A stretch of 64,000 bases of DNA from Cocos nucifera (GCA_006176705.1 QRFJ01000369.1:496001-560000), one strand, 5' to 3'. Numbered from the stretch's first letter, positions 47,328 to 59,499 are shown. Notes: generated from the letters alone by a model not told the origin. Program-made: numbers and translations.

Positions 47328-48402
47328 TATAATACCCCAATTTTGTATAGAATTTTTGGGTTATATGTTATTTCTTTGGTGTTAGCTTAAGTTTCTAGGA
47401 TTGACCTTATAGGCTACTTAATCTTAGTTATAAACTACTTTGAATTAAATTTATTTTATCAAAATTTATTGAATCTATTTGAGTATAAATTATGACTATC
47501 TATTATTTTGAGTCCTGAAAATTTTCTAAGTCCGAAAACTAGCACCTATAAGAAAAGCTATATAAAATATATATTTTCTTGGAATAAAAAGTCTTGGTAA
47601 TTGATTTCTAGATATTGGTGAGTCAACAAGTGATTTTTAATGAATTTTAGAGATTACTTAATCTATTCGTTCTAAAGCAAGAAAGTTTTAAAAGTTTCAA
47701 ATTTGGATAATTTAAATTAGAATCCAAATTTTAGTTTCTTATTCTTAAGGATTTTAATTTTTCTGATATTTTTATTGATTCCAAGTAGGGGGTGTTTCTT
47801 ATTTACGTTTATATTTTAAAATTAATAGAGAGTAAAATAAATGAGGACGTTAAGTTGAGATTTGAGTAAAGCTGTGAACAGAGTATGAAGAGTAAAATTT
47901 CTGATACTCTGGAATTCGAACTGACCCAAATTGAAATCGAGCTGGCTCGAGTCTCAGGCTATAGAATGAGTTTTCTATTTTTCTAAGAGAGCCAGCTCGA
48001 TTTGGCATCGAGCTAACCCGACTAGCATTCAAGCTGGCCTAATTTGGAGCCAAGCCAGCTCTATAGAATGAGTTTTCTATTTTTCTAAGAAAGCCAACTC
48101 GATTTGGCATCGAGCTGACCCGACTAGCATTCGAGTTGGCCCAATTTGGAGCCAAACTGGATCAATCAGCTGGAAAAGGGTTATACTTGGTATATTCATT
48201 AATCATTATTTAGAGAATTATTCTTTAAAATTTATAGCAAGAAATTGTACTTTAAAAAATGTCCAACTTTTAAGAAAAACTCTATCAAATTTTTGGTAGG
48301 AAATATATATTTGATTTTCCTCCTTAGACATCTTCGTTAGGCTTGCTAGGTTGGCTAGTCCATCCTATGCACCGGTCATGACCTCGATTTTGGGTTGTGA
48401 CA
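47328..48402 (+). repeat. Solo LTR (1,075 bp) inside the CACTA element
   Basis: Starts TATAATACCCCAATTTTG (TG changed to TA) and ends TTTTGGGTTGTGACA, with a perfect 5-bp duplication on both sides. No internal sequence. It is similar in inverted orientation to 58920-59480, so the family occurs twice here. The start TGTAATACCCC resembles Tekay/Del-type gypsy LTRs, which is a tentative assignment. It carries a 102-bp tandem duplication (47959-48060 and 48061-48162). Confidence 0.85.
47959..48162 (+). repeat. 102-bp tandem duplication in the solo LTR
   Basis: CTATAGAATGAGTTTTC begins at 47959 and again at 48061; the two units differ at a handful of positions. The single-copy version of this segment is recognisable at about 53870-53990. 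Confidence 0.85.
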
Positions 48403-48407
48403 TCATC

Positions 48408-51400
48408 GTCTAGTGGCATCTACAATATGGACATCATTATCATTTCTGACAAATATATCTGAGATCTCAACAGTATGAGGTAAACTTTGTCCTAGAGGAG
48501 CACTTTGCATGCATGGTTCAACATCGTCATCAACTTCGATGTCATCAAAAATATGCCTATGCACCATCCTTATAACAACACCCCATTGAGACTCCAAGGG
48601 ATCACTAACGTAGAAGACTTAACTAGCTTGGAAGGCAAGTATATATGATTCTTCAGTGTGAAGATGACATTGCATGTTAACGAGAGTAAAACTACACTCA
48701 TCAATCTTCATTCCTGACTATGATAAGGTATCAAACCAATCACACTTCATCAACGCAATCCTTTCTTTAGAATAATAGTCCAAGATGACTATCTTCTCCA
48801 CCATGCCATAATAGTTCAAATCCTCCATACGAGATTGTGAATCCCTCGAGCTAGCATAATACCTAGCGATGGCGTTCAACATAATGCCACTATTTTATAT
48901 TGCCATGTTTACGAACCTACTATGAATATTAAACCTGTAGCCATTAATGATGAGCTGTTTATACTCATGCACGGTATGATTAGAGTCCATTGAAAGAGCA
49001 TGCACTTTAGGGCTCACATCATCGAGTGGTAATATCTACACCTAATTAAGAAGATAACACCTAATTAGTAAACAAGTTCAAATAAGTTGCACAAGGCAAG
49101 AATATATAATCGCTTACATGATCTTTGAATCATTCAGAAAATTTATTGCTATGCATTTTCTTTTTCTCCCGCATACTTAGAGCATCGTATTTTACTCTTA
49201 TGATATTCTTGTGTTTGCTGCATGTACAAAAAATAAATTTAAATATAATTAGATATTTTTTAATTATTATAAAATAAATAAGACTATGTGACTTATCTTA
49301 TGTACAGCTCAATGACATCACAGTTGAAGAGCATGTAGGGTGCGCCTCATCCCTTTTCTCAATGCTTAAATCAATGAGATGGTATGAAGTGAAAAGTTCA
49401 CCTGGCTATAGAATGGACTCAAATGCAGGCTCAATTGGCTCATACTGATCATTCTGATTTCTCATTGGTCGATTACGACATATCTCAAGCTTGTTTAAGT
49501 AAATAGTATAAAAATTCATATACTCTTAATCCAAATAATCTTCTACTATGGATCCCTCCGGGCAATTCATATTTCATACATAAGATTTTAGAGTTTGAAT
49601 ATTCCTCTTAGTAGGATACATCCATCGACAGAACACTAGGCCTCCAAGTATAATTTTTCTCACAAGGTGCATGATGAGATACATCATAACCATAAAAAAT
49701 AATGATGAAAATATCTTCTCCAGATCACATAATATAGTCATCGTCCTTGTCTTCATTTTCTTCACGTCTTTCTTAAGCAACCTCTTTGCACAAATATCTC
49801 CATAAAAGTCGCAAAGACGAATAACAGCTATTCTAATATTTTTTGACAACATGCGATAAATAGCCATTGGGATCAATTCCTGCATCAGTATATGATAATC
49901 ATGAGTCTTCAATCCTCCAAGTTTGACATTCTTACTATTCATACGCTTTAATATGTTGCTTGAGTATCCATCTAGGATCTTTATGTTCTCCAATACATAA
50001 AAAAATATGGACTGTTCGGAGGCATTCATAATATAGCATGCATTAAGAAGCCTCCACTGTTCTACCCATGCTAGCTTTGGATGGAGTGATCTTCTAATAT
50101 CCCATTTTTTCAAGTCAAATCAAGAATTTAAGTCATCCTTGATCTTATCTTTAATATTCAAGATTATTACCAATAAAAGCTCGCATACATTTTTTTTAAT
50201 ATACATTAAATCTAAGCAGTGGCATAATAAGTTTGTCTCTTAATATGACAAGTCAAAGAAGATGCTCTTTTTTCTCCAATTAAAATGTGTCATCTTTCTT
50301 TGATCCATGCTTCCTCTTCTTACCACTAATCGGATCATCTTTTTCAAATTCAACACTCAGACCATCCAACTCTCTCAGTACATCACTCCCAGACATCCGG
50401 CTAAGCGCCTCACCTTCTTCAACAATGCCATCGAAAGAGAGTGCATCCCTTCTGTATGGATGGTTTTGACGGAGAAAATGTCGATGCCCCATATAGCTAA
50501 AGCTCCTCCAATGTGTCGATCTTCTAGATTGGGTGTTTTTTCATAAATCGGGCATACTAGCTCATCTTTCGTGCTCCAACCTGACATTAGGGCATATGCT
50601 GAAAAGTCATTTATTATCCATAAAAGCACTGTGCGGATGGAGAATGACTCATTCAGTAAAGCATCAAAAATTGAAATACCTTGAATACTCCATAACTATT
50701 TCAGCTCGATAAAAAGAGACTGCAAATAGTCATCAATGTCATTACCTATCTCAATCGATCCAGGGATGAGCATTATCATGAAAGCAAAGGATTTTTTCAT
50801 ACACATCCATGATGGAAGGTTATAAACATGAATAAATACTAGCCATACACTGTGGACGGTATTCATATGCTTGAATGGGTTGAAACTGTTGCACGATAAG
50901 ACCAACCTCACATTACGTATCTCTAGTGCGAAGTCGAAATATAATTCATTAAACTTCTGTCATGCCTCTCCATCGACTGGATGCCTTAATGCATTATCTT
51001 TTATTCGGTCCTCTTCATATCATTTCATATCCTTCGATATTTTTGCCGATATAAATAATTTTTATAGTCTTAAAATCAAAGAAAAATGTCATATTAATTT
51101 TTAAGGTACATGAGTCAATATACCATCTTTATTCTATTTTCATCTTGATACACTGTACCTCATGCACTCATTTTGGTTGACATCCCCCTCTCAATAGAGC
51201 ATGCAATCATTGGGACATACATGTATCTTGGTGTAAGTAAAGCCCAACCGTTCAATAATCTTCGATGCCTCATAATTATTCTTCGAAATTTGTACATCAT
51301 TTGTAAGAATATCCCCCAAAAGCTCTAGTATGCAATTCACTCCATTATTACTGAATCCATTGGAACATTTCACATGATACAATCGGATTAAGAACTCAAG

Positions 51401-51841
51401 CTTCGCTATCTTTTTACATCTAGAATATAATGAAACATTAGCATCCTCCATCAACTTACGGACCTTCTCCACATCCTCACTATTTATCATTCCACCAACT
51501 ATAGGATCAGGCATGGATGTAAATGCACCATCATTATGATCAATAAATAAAAAAATATTATGAACCATTTGTTCCACTCCCCTATCATATTGATCACCTC
51601 CTTGCTGCCTGCCCTCACCATATTGATCTCAATAAATTTCATAACCAAATTTAAAGCCATAAATAGTGAGATAATCATTTACATCTTGATGAGATAGTCA
51701 CGGCCTATCCATACATTTTTTATAAGGATATTAAATAAGTCTATGGTTGCCAAATTTTTCTATAGCAAAATCAAAAAAATTTTGAAGTCCAACCTTATAT
51801 TCTGACGAGGGCCTACTAAACTTCATCCACTCTTTATCCAT
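48408..51841 (-). pseudogene. CACTA TNP2-type transposase
   Basis: The ATG complementary to 51839-51841 gives MDKEWMKFSRPSSEYKVGLQNF, the transposase-associated N-terminal domain. Then GGMINSEDVEKVRKLMEDANV, ERLGFTYTKIHVCPNDCMLY (51200), NVRLVLSCNSFNPFKHMNTV and YNLPSWMCMKKSFAFMIMLIPG (about 50930-50760), MGHRHFLRQNHPYRRD (50492) of Transposase_21; GLKTHDYHILMQELIPMAI and GLVFCRWMYP of DUF4218 (50113-49574); and IARYYASSRDSQ, LNYYGMVEKIVIL, FQAS-VFYVSDPLESQWGVVIRM of DUF4216 (49000-48500). Stops and frame changes are scattered. In active elements this protein cuts at the termini. Confidence 0.88.
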
Positions 51842-52780
51842 TATAAAAATTGGTGATACTGTAATTAAATCATGCATGCAACTTATAACATATACTAATG
51901 TATTATAAACAAATATACATTATAAATAGAAATTAAAATAAATACCATATGTGGAACTCACATTAAATATCATTTTCAGATATGCAATAAATGCATCCTA
52001 TCATCAACTAATAGATAAAAATTGGTCCTATTCTATTCAAAAATTGCATTAATTCTATAAGTTTATTACAGTAATCAAACGATATGTAAAGAGATCGAAT
52101 GAAATTTTGGCAGCATTTTTTCTTAGTTCTTCTATGGAGGAAGAGCAAAAGGAAAATACTATCCAAATTTTTATTCAGAATCCTTAGCATATCATTTGAT
52201 TACTGAAATTATCTATAGAATTATTTGCAATTTTCAAACTATTCAAATTGGATAATCAATTGATCATTATACATAATTTTTCCATCCATACAATTACATA
52301 TAAATATACGGATACCGAAGATTATGTATACTAATTAATTGATGGATCTATCATTATGCAATGCAATAAATAAAAATAATAAGATATAAACAGTCGATAA
52401 GAGTTCTCTTATTCATCGGCACGATCCATGATCACTGACATGGCCCAAAATTCATTGGTGGGGATTTTCTTATCGATCGACATGGAACAAGGGCTATCCA
52501 ATGCTGCCAATACGGTACGGCCCAAGGCTACCAACACGACATGGCCCAAGACCATCCATGACCATCGACATGATATGGCCCGATCTAGAATCCATTGGCA
52601 TGGTCTAGAACCAGTTGGTAAGGTTTCTCTTATCCGTCGGCACGACTCACGATCGATGGATAATTATAATTTTTATAATAAATATTTATAATATTTATTA
52701 TAAAAATTATAATTAAATATTAATATAAATATTATAAATGATAAATAAATAATATTATAAAATTTTAAAAAAAATTATAC
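51842..52780. other. CACTA 5' region, non-coding
   Basis: AT-rich up to 52390. From 52400 to 52650 short words such as CATGGCCCAAG and CGGCACGA recur at irregular spacing. No protein family recognised. By position it is the upstream region or first intron of the transposase gene. Confidence 0.5.
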
Positions 52781-53710
52781 TTGCGGCTATAGAGAGGGAT
52801 CACACAGAGAGCTCCGAGGATCACCGACAACAGGTATAGAGGAAGATGATGGTACTAGAGATCCCCTGCGAAACAATTGAGATAGACAGTAAATTAGAAA
52901 GAGATAAGAAAGAAAAAGAGAAAGAGGAGAGAGAAAAAGAGGGAAGGAAGAGAGATATAGTAGGGAAGTGGTCGGGCCGAGGAAAGAGAGGAGGTGGTAG
53001 AGCCAGCGGCAGGGCCAATTGGGGAAGAAGGGGGAGGAGGGAGGCTCAAGCCAAGGGAAGAGAGGAGAGAGAGAGAGCAAGGAAGGGTCGGGGCTAGCGG
53101 CCGGATCGGAGGAAGAAAGGGGAGAAAGAGAGGTGATCATAGTCGATGGCCGAGGAGGATGGGAGGAAGGAGGAGGAGGGGGGCTAGCACGGTGATGGGG
53201 AGGCCCGGGGGGTGGGTTGCGGGCAGAGCCAGAGAGGGGTGGGGGGTGGGTGGCAGTCCGGTGGAGGAGCTGCGGGCCTAGGCTGGGAAAGAAGGGGAAG
53301 GGGATGGCGTGGTGATGGGGTGGTCGGGGGTGGGTTGCAGGTGGAGTCAGAGCGAGGTTGGGGGTGGGTTGTGGGCGGCAGCCTGGTGAAGGAGCCACAG
53401 GCCTAGGTCAGGGAAGAAGGGGAAGGGAGTGGCACAGTGATGGAGAGGCCGGGGGGGTAGGCTGCATGCAGAGCTGGAGGGGGGGTAGGGGAGTGGGTTG
53501 CGAGCGGCAGCCCGGCGGAGAAGCCACGGACCTAGGTCAGGGAAGAAGGGGAAGGAAAGGGAGGAGGGGGAGGTGGTGGCACCAGTCGGGGAAGAAGGGA
53601 GAGGCGTGGGTGGAGGCAGCACCGATCGAGGAGCCAATAGGAGGCGGAGGAGGAGGCAGCGCCGATTGAGGAAGGAAAGGGAGGGGTGAGGTCTCACCAA
53701 CGATGGAGAG
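52781..53710. repeat. GC-rich, purine-rich tract with three ~120-bp tandem units
   Basis: The plus strand is almost pure GA-rich with G runs. Units beginning GTGGGTTGC, GTGGGTTGC and GTAGGCTGC start at 53212, 53330 and 53457 (spacing 118 and 127 bp) and share GGTGATGGGG and GAAGAAGGGGAAGG words. Long open frames on both strands (for example 203 codons on the minus strand at 53398-52787) are Pro/Ser/His-rich and are best explained by base composition. It lies upstream of the transposase start, inside the CACTA. Confidence 0.75.
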
Positions 53711-53809
53711 GAGGGAGAGAGAGAGAGAATAATCGGCAGAGAGAAAAAATAATTTGAGGACGGATAGCTGAAAATAATCTAACTTATGATAGCAGTTTTG
53801 GAACTACTG

Positions 53810-53990
53810 TCATAGATATTAGAATTCAAGCCAATCTGAATTAAAATCAAGTCGGCCTGAGTCTCAGGCTATAAAAATAAATATTCTATTTTTCTGAATA
53901 AGCCGGCCCAATTTGGAGTTGAGCCGATCCGGCTAACAATCGAGCCGACCCAATTTGGATATGAGTCAGCTCGGTCAGCAGGAATAGATC
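53810..53990 (+). repeat. Fragment related to the solo LTR at 47328
   Basis: Shares the order of words AAATCAAGTCGGCCTGAGTCTC, CTATTTTTCTGAATAAGCC and GAGCCGACCCAATTTGG (in short pieces) with 47920-48140, including the GAGCCGGC-type motif. No ends were identified. Confidence 0.65.
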
Positions 53991-55260
53991 TATGGTAGCA
54001 GTTTTTATTAACCACTATCATAGATTAAACTATGGCAGTGATTCTTTCAGATCATTGTCGTTGTCTCAACCTATTATAGCAGTTAGTCATAACCACTGCG
54101 ATATATTTTTTATATTTTTACTCTAAATATTATATAGTTTTAAAATTTAATGTCAATCTTCACCATTCATTATCTAAATAATTATCATTAGAGTATCGTC
54201 ATAAAAGACCACCTCGATCCGATGGCCCTAGCTTCATCGATCAGAAAAAAATTGATTTCGATGATCATGAATTATAATGCGATGATCTGATAAATGAAGA
54301 CCTCTGATGTATCTAAAAATCTAAAATGATGATCTCAGTGATATTTATAGCATACTATCAAAGTTTCACTTCAATCGGATATCGTTATCATGGTCAATTT
54401 AGCATGGAGTTATTTTGACCGTTAAATAAGAAACGAGTGATCAAAGGACCAGACCGCGTCCATCCATAAGATATTTTTTTAGATAAATGATCTTGACTAC
54501 TATTTTAATAATTTTATGATGGTGATCATAAAATTTAAATCATGGATCTAAGAATGATCCAAAACTATAAATCACTTAATACTCATTCTTAAACTCCGTT
54601 GATAATTATGCTCGTGCTTTTGCAAGATCTACTTAACGTGAATGGTTCTTATAAAAATAATTTAAATTTTATGATTGCTATCATAAAAATTATTAAAATA
54701 GTAATCAAGATCATTTATCTAAAAAATTATCATATAATCAAATGCCGTTTGATTCTTTGATCACTCGTTTCTCATTTAATGGCTGAAATCATTCCATGTT
54801 AATTGATCATGATAACGATATCCGATTAAAGTAAAATTTTGATAGTATGCTACAAACACCACCAAGATCATCATTGTAGATTTTTGAATACATCGAAGGT
54901 CTCCATCTATCATATCATCGCATCATCATTTGTGATCGTCGAAATCAAATTTTTTGATCGATGAAGCTAGGGCCATCGGATCGAGGTGATCTTTTATGAC
55001 GACGCTCTAATGATAATTATTTAGATAACAAACAGTAAAGATGGACATTAAATTTTTAAATTATATAATATTTAGAGTAAAAATATGAAAAAAATATATC
55101 ATAGTGGTTATGATTAAGCACCGCAATAGGTTGAGCCTATGGTAGCGGTTATAAAGAATCGCTACTATAGTTTAATTTATGACAGCGGTTAACCCTAATC
55201 GCTGTAATATTTCTATTACAGCAGTTTTGAAAATCGTTGTCGTAGTATGTGCTATTGTAG
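53990..55260. repeat. Large inverted repeat at the CACTA right end
   Basis: The left arm (about 53990-54544) reads, reverse complemented, as the right arm (about 54657-55255), with a spacer near 110 bp. Matching landmarks: GGCCCTAGCTTCATCGATC at 54223 against GATCGATGAAGCTAGGGCC at 54955; CGGATATCGTTATCATG at 54375 against CATGATAACGATATCCG at 54807. The outer parts contain CACTA subterminal words, so the structure reaches the terminus at 55278. Confidence 0.88.
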
Positions 55261-55261
55261 C

Positions 55262-55278
55262 CTTTTTCTGTAGTAGTA
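55262..55278 (-). repeat. CACTA right terminal inverted-repeat end
   Basis: CTTTTTCTGTAGTAGTA; the complement TACTACTACAGAAAAAG differs from the CACTA consensus start only at its first base. The next bases return to copia integrase codons. Confidence 0.75.
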
Positions 55279-55900
55279 AAAATTGGCAGACTCACAAACA
55301 CCATCATGGATCGAACCATGTCCAACAAGGTTCGATTCTTCCTCTCAAACATACCATTATGCTATGGTGTTCCAAGAGAGATCTATTATGGGAGAATTTC
55401 ATTCTTTCCTAGATATGTCAAAAAATTGTTAGAAAGGTATTCACCTCCTCGGTCTGATCAAAGAGTTTTAATACTCTTTTTAAGCTATTTTTCTATCTTA
55501 TTTCAATATCGTTTAAATGTTTCAAATAAGTTGGATTTACTTTTCATAAGATAGATGTATCTATACCTCAATAGGTCGTCAGTAAATGTAATGAAGTAGC
55601 AATATCCACCTCTAGCATTTGTACTCATAGATCCACATACATCAGTATGTACTAGACCTAGAAACTCAGTGGCCCATTCATCCTTTCCAATAAAAGATGA
55701 TTTGGTCATCTTACCAAGAAGGCAAGACTCATAGGTATTCAATGATTTACAATCATCGATGTCAAGCATGCACTTCTTGACTAACCTATTAATCCTATTC
55801 TTATTTATATGATCAAGCCTACAGTGCCAAAGACAGGCATCCATGACATTATCTAGTTTCAGATATTTATTTAACGTATATATTATACTAATAGACCGTG
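55279..55900 (-). pseudogene. Copia pre-integrase and integrase of Angela B
   Basis: Minus strand: ACLWHCRLDHINKNRINRLV and YESCLLGKMTKSSFIGKDEW (55844-55680), FLGLVHTDVCGSM with the first catalytic Asp, ARGGYCYFITFTDDLLRYRY, and RKNRTLLDMVRSMMVFVSLPIF ending at 55281. The HxxxH...CxxC zinc pattern (H, H, C) is intact in the first part. The integrase C-terminal part and the RT linker, present in element A as about 570 bp, are missing to the left of the CACTA. Confidence 0.87.
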
Positions 55901-55984
55901 ATAAAATATAAATATCATTTCTTAATTATCCTTGCATTACTGTAACATCATTCATAATGATATCACAATAATTTTTTTATTAAC

Positions 55985-56440
55985 AAATAATAATCATCTT
56001 AGGCCAAAAGTCCAACAAAATATAATGTTCATCATAAAAGATGAACAACAGTGATAGTCACTTAAAATGACATTATTATTTTTGAAAATAAGCTCAACAT
56101 TTTTCAATGCTAGGACTAAAACTTTACTTCCATCACCAACATTAAGGAATATATCGCTATTCTCAAAATTTCTACCAATTTGAAGTTCTTGTAATGAATT
56201 GCAAATATGAATTGAACTTTCGGTATCATATACCCAGGTAGATATATCATAAATGGAGAAATTGCAAGATGTTATTATATAATAGTCTTGATCAGCAATC
56301 ACTTATTGATTTCTCCTATTCAGGTCAAGAGAACCATTCCTCTTCGGGTCTGCCTGATTAGGGTCAATAGTAGACTCCTCATAATTAGGTTCTGAAAGCT
56401 TATCACTATCCAACATTGAATGGAGTGGACTAACACTAGC
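55985..56440 (-). pseudogene. Copia protease region of Angela B
   Basis: On the minus strand the frame starts MASVSPLHSMLDSDKLSEPN at about 56442 (same start phrase as element A), then KRNGSLDLNRRNQ, CNFSIYDISTWVYDTESSIH where DTGS has become DTES, FLNVGDGSKVLVLALKNVEL and the linker SSFMMNII. The Trp lost to a stop in element A is present here. Stop at 56303-56305. Confidence 0.83.
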
Positions 56441-56442
56441 CA

Positions 56443-57593
56443 TTCTATTTATCTGAAAAGAAAATATAAAACCTTATTAGTACTTGAATTAATTAATCTT
56501 AAAGACTTGAGCTTTAGTCTAAAGGTTCTTTCACTATTTTATGAATTGGTAGCCTCTACCTCTAATTCAAGAAATTACATTAACTCCTTAGTGGGTACTA
56601 GAATCCACATAGACTACAAATGAGCTCGAGGAAAGCTCTAGCTAATATGTATGCATCTACAGGTAAGTTTATAACTAATTATTTCTTCAAATAATTTTTA
56701 GTAATTAGGTTTTATCCTAGAAGCCAATTTAGTAGGCTAAGGCCTCCGTTAAAAAGATCTTGTTAGGTCCAACCATTAACATGATTGAATTCGGTGCATC
56801 AAATCAATAATGATCAGGTCCGAGAAAAGCTCTGGCTAACCTAATCACTGTTAAGAGAATGCGACCTAATCATCATATGATGGACAGTAATTTCGATATC
56901 TAAATGAATACTAGGTGTAAGGTACCTCTAATTAATGTCCACCTAGAAAATTGGACTTATTACTATTCACCTTAAAGGGTGGCTATGACTCGATTATCCC
57001 CATAACTTAGTTATTTTAAAGATTTAATGATTTAAAGGATTTAGATTATATATAATTTAAGGATAGAAAGGATACGGACCAATTTTCTTCCACTAACTTC
57101 ACCAACTCAAATCCTTCCACTAACTTTACCAAGTTAATAGGTTAGGATTATGATCAATTTAGGTCCATGGGCACCTAATTCATGATTGAAATCAATTAAA
57201 TCGATTCCAAGTAACATGGTTGAGCTCAAATCATCAAGTGATTTAATCAAATCCTAATCGATCATGTTAGCCAGATAAGTGAGATCAGTGGAAGAGATAT
57301 GTCATTAACTCATCAAAGATCGAATCAGTATGAATAGCTCCCAATTAAAAATCACTAATCAAACTGCCAAACTTATCTTAGACACCAACTGATTAATTAG
57401 GTTCAATCTAATCTAATCAACTTAATAATTTTGGACTAGACCACTTAGCCATAAATCAAGTTCATCTTGGTCTAGTTAAAGACATGGACTTGTCCAACTA
57501 CAACTATTTTGAATCTAGAGTATCCTTGATCTAATCTAATTCAACATTTGGTTAGATTTGATCAATAACCCTAGATTAATCCATAACGATTAG
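56443..57593 (-). other. Non-coding leader of Angela B
   Basis: Colinear (reverse complement) with about 8900-10078 of element A: both have a pyrimidine stretch with CAG just before the protease start, and both lack gag. It is cut at 57593 by another LTR, so the upstream half and the 5' LTR are missing. Confidence 0.75.
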
Positions 57594-57669
57594 TGTAAGG
57601 TCTTACCACTAATGAACCATAGGCAATATGTTCTATAGGATGTCATAATGATGTCTACCATCACAAACA

Positions 57670-58150
57670 CATATACTCATATAAGTTATCCCTGCTAAAA
57701 GCCCCTCGATGTGGGTAATCAAAACATTATCATAACATACTATCACAAAGTAGTTCTTGAACACTCCAATAGCAAGTCCAATACCATTAATACTCACACA
57801 CTCTCATATGAAGTTAGCCTCTATAGTATTCTCAACATAAGTATGTCATTAAATCACATATATACTCGTAGTCACACATTATATATCCTAGTCCTAATAG
57901 CACATTCTACATGAGCAGCAAAATCTAATACTCATACACCTTAAATGAGCATCTATAACATCCTCATATGAGCTAGTCAACTCCACAATCCCATACACTC
58001 TCATATTGAAGCATCCTATAGCAACATTCTCATATGATACAGTCAAACACCATATTGCTCCATATCACTCATATGCAGTACTATAGCACACCCTCATATG
58101 AGGCAGTCAATAACACTCAATTGTCACATACTCTTTTATGAAATCTAATA
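57670..58150. repeat. Array of CTCATATGA-centred words
   Basis: CTCATATGA or close variants occur near 57677, 57803, 57963, 58001, 58029, 58068 and 58093, three of them followed by (A/C)AGTCAA or CTAGTCAA. Spacing is about 30-160 bp. Confidence 0.7.
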
Positions 58151-59474
58151 GCAAACCCTTACATGTATGCAAATTCAAACTATATATTACAATATTCATA
58201 AAGCTTTTCTAGCATACAAACAGATTAAACTATAGAAAAAATAAAACACATAAGAGATCACAACAGCACTGATACTTAATTCAAAATTACTAAAGCCAAG
58301 CTATTAAAACTGTATGCACAACTACCTTATGTATGCGATACACAAAAGTTATTTAAAAACCATACTATTCCTTTTGTTATGGAATGTTCATATGATACGA
58401 AATATTGGGTCTCTCCAATTTCAAATAAATCTTGATATGCAAAACTTAATACACATAGGATAGATAAATCACTTACTTTAGCCAATCTATATTTCACTCT
58501 TGATACGATTACTTCTTTACAAGCATCTTGAAACCTTTCCTTCCTCAAGTAATTAAAGTCACTGTATGCCAGCTAAAAACAGTTCCTGCTTTCTTAAACT
58601 TTCGCAACTTCTTCTTCTTCACTCAACCATTTCTGTTAACGCACTTGTTTAACTTCCTACTGATAACAAACCTTCCCCAACTCCTTTTCTTCTCTAATCA
58701 TTCTATTTTACTTAGGAACTTCCCATAAATGAAAAGAAACCGATGGCTATATGCTTTGGAAAAGAATAAACTATAAAAGATTAGCTTGGTGCCATTCCAT
58801 AAGAATCACCCAATTTCAGCCCCAACATGTTGTTCAAATGAATTTCCAATTTTTATAATTCCTCAAGCTACTCACTCATTTTCTAAAAATTTATTTTAAA
58901 AGCATCACTTAAAATCTTCTCAATTGAAACTGACTCCCAGAAATTTTCGCTAATCGAGACATCTCACTATTGAGTCGAGTCATCTCGATACAATCGAGAC
59001 CTCTTGATTAAAATTTTATTTGATACTATCTGTACCTACAACTTCTTTATTTTGATACTCTGTTCACTATACATTTATTTTAAGTTAATCTCATTAACTT
59101 AAAACATAAATAAATAAAGAAATATTCTCATTGGAACATAAAAATATAGATATATCAAATCCTTAAGAATAAGATATAAAACTTGGATTCTAGTCAATTT
59201 TCAAACTTTCCAAAATTCTTAAAACTTTCGAAATTGGATTAAGGGTCTCAAAATTCATTAAAATCACTTTAGCTCACCAATATCTAGATCAATTATACAT
59301 CATTTTTATTAAGAAATATCATATTTATATAGCTCTTCATACAGGTACTAACTTTTAGATAATTAAAAATTTCAGGATCCAAATAATAGATAGTCACAAT
59401 TTAGCCTCAAAATAGCTCAAATATACTATAAATAAGTACTGAGCATATAACAAATACATAAATCTCCTATTTAC

Positions 59475-59499
59475 NNNNNNNNNNNNNNNNNNNNNNNNN
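59475..59499. other. Assembly gap (25 N)
   Basis: Undetermined bases. A fixed-size placeholder is likely, so true distance is unknown. Confidence 0.99.

Larger units (their letters stand above)
45088..55278 (-). mobile_element. CACTA (En/Spm) transposon, left terminus deleted
   Basis: Copia integrase sequence lies to its right (55279 on) and copia RT to its left (45087), so it sits inside Angela B. The right end reads CTTTTTCTGTAGTAGT, the complement of ACTACTACAGAAAAAG, a CACTA-type terminus with the first base changed. Subterminal repeats of the CTATGGCAG-GGTT type occur at 45088-45300 and 53780-55260. Inside, minus-strand TNP2-type transposase and a Ptta/En-Spm second protein are both recognisable. 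No CACTA end is found at the left. Confidence 0.82.
29162..57593 (-). mobile_element. Angela/BARE-like copia element B (minus strand), split by three insertions
   Basis: Read on the minus strand from 57593: leader, protease (56310-55990), pre-integrase and integrase (55860-55279), RT (45087-44886, then 36738-35900), RNase H (to 35369) and a 3' LTR (35373-29162). It is the same family as element A in LTR, leader and protein. Insertions at 45088-55278, 36739-44880 and 31833-35207 break it. The 5' LTR is not visible; the leader is cut at 57593 by another LTR. Confidence 0.9.

Noticed and set aside
52787..53398. 203-codon open stretch on the minus strand, Pro/Ser/His-rich
   Set aside because: Explained by GC-rich, purine-asymmetric repeats; the opposite strand is open too, and there is no domain or start context.
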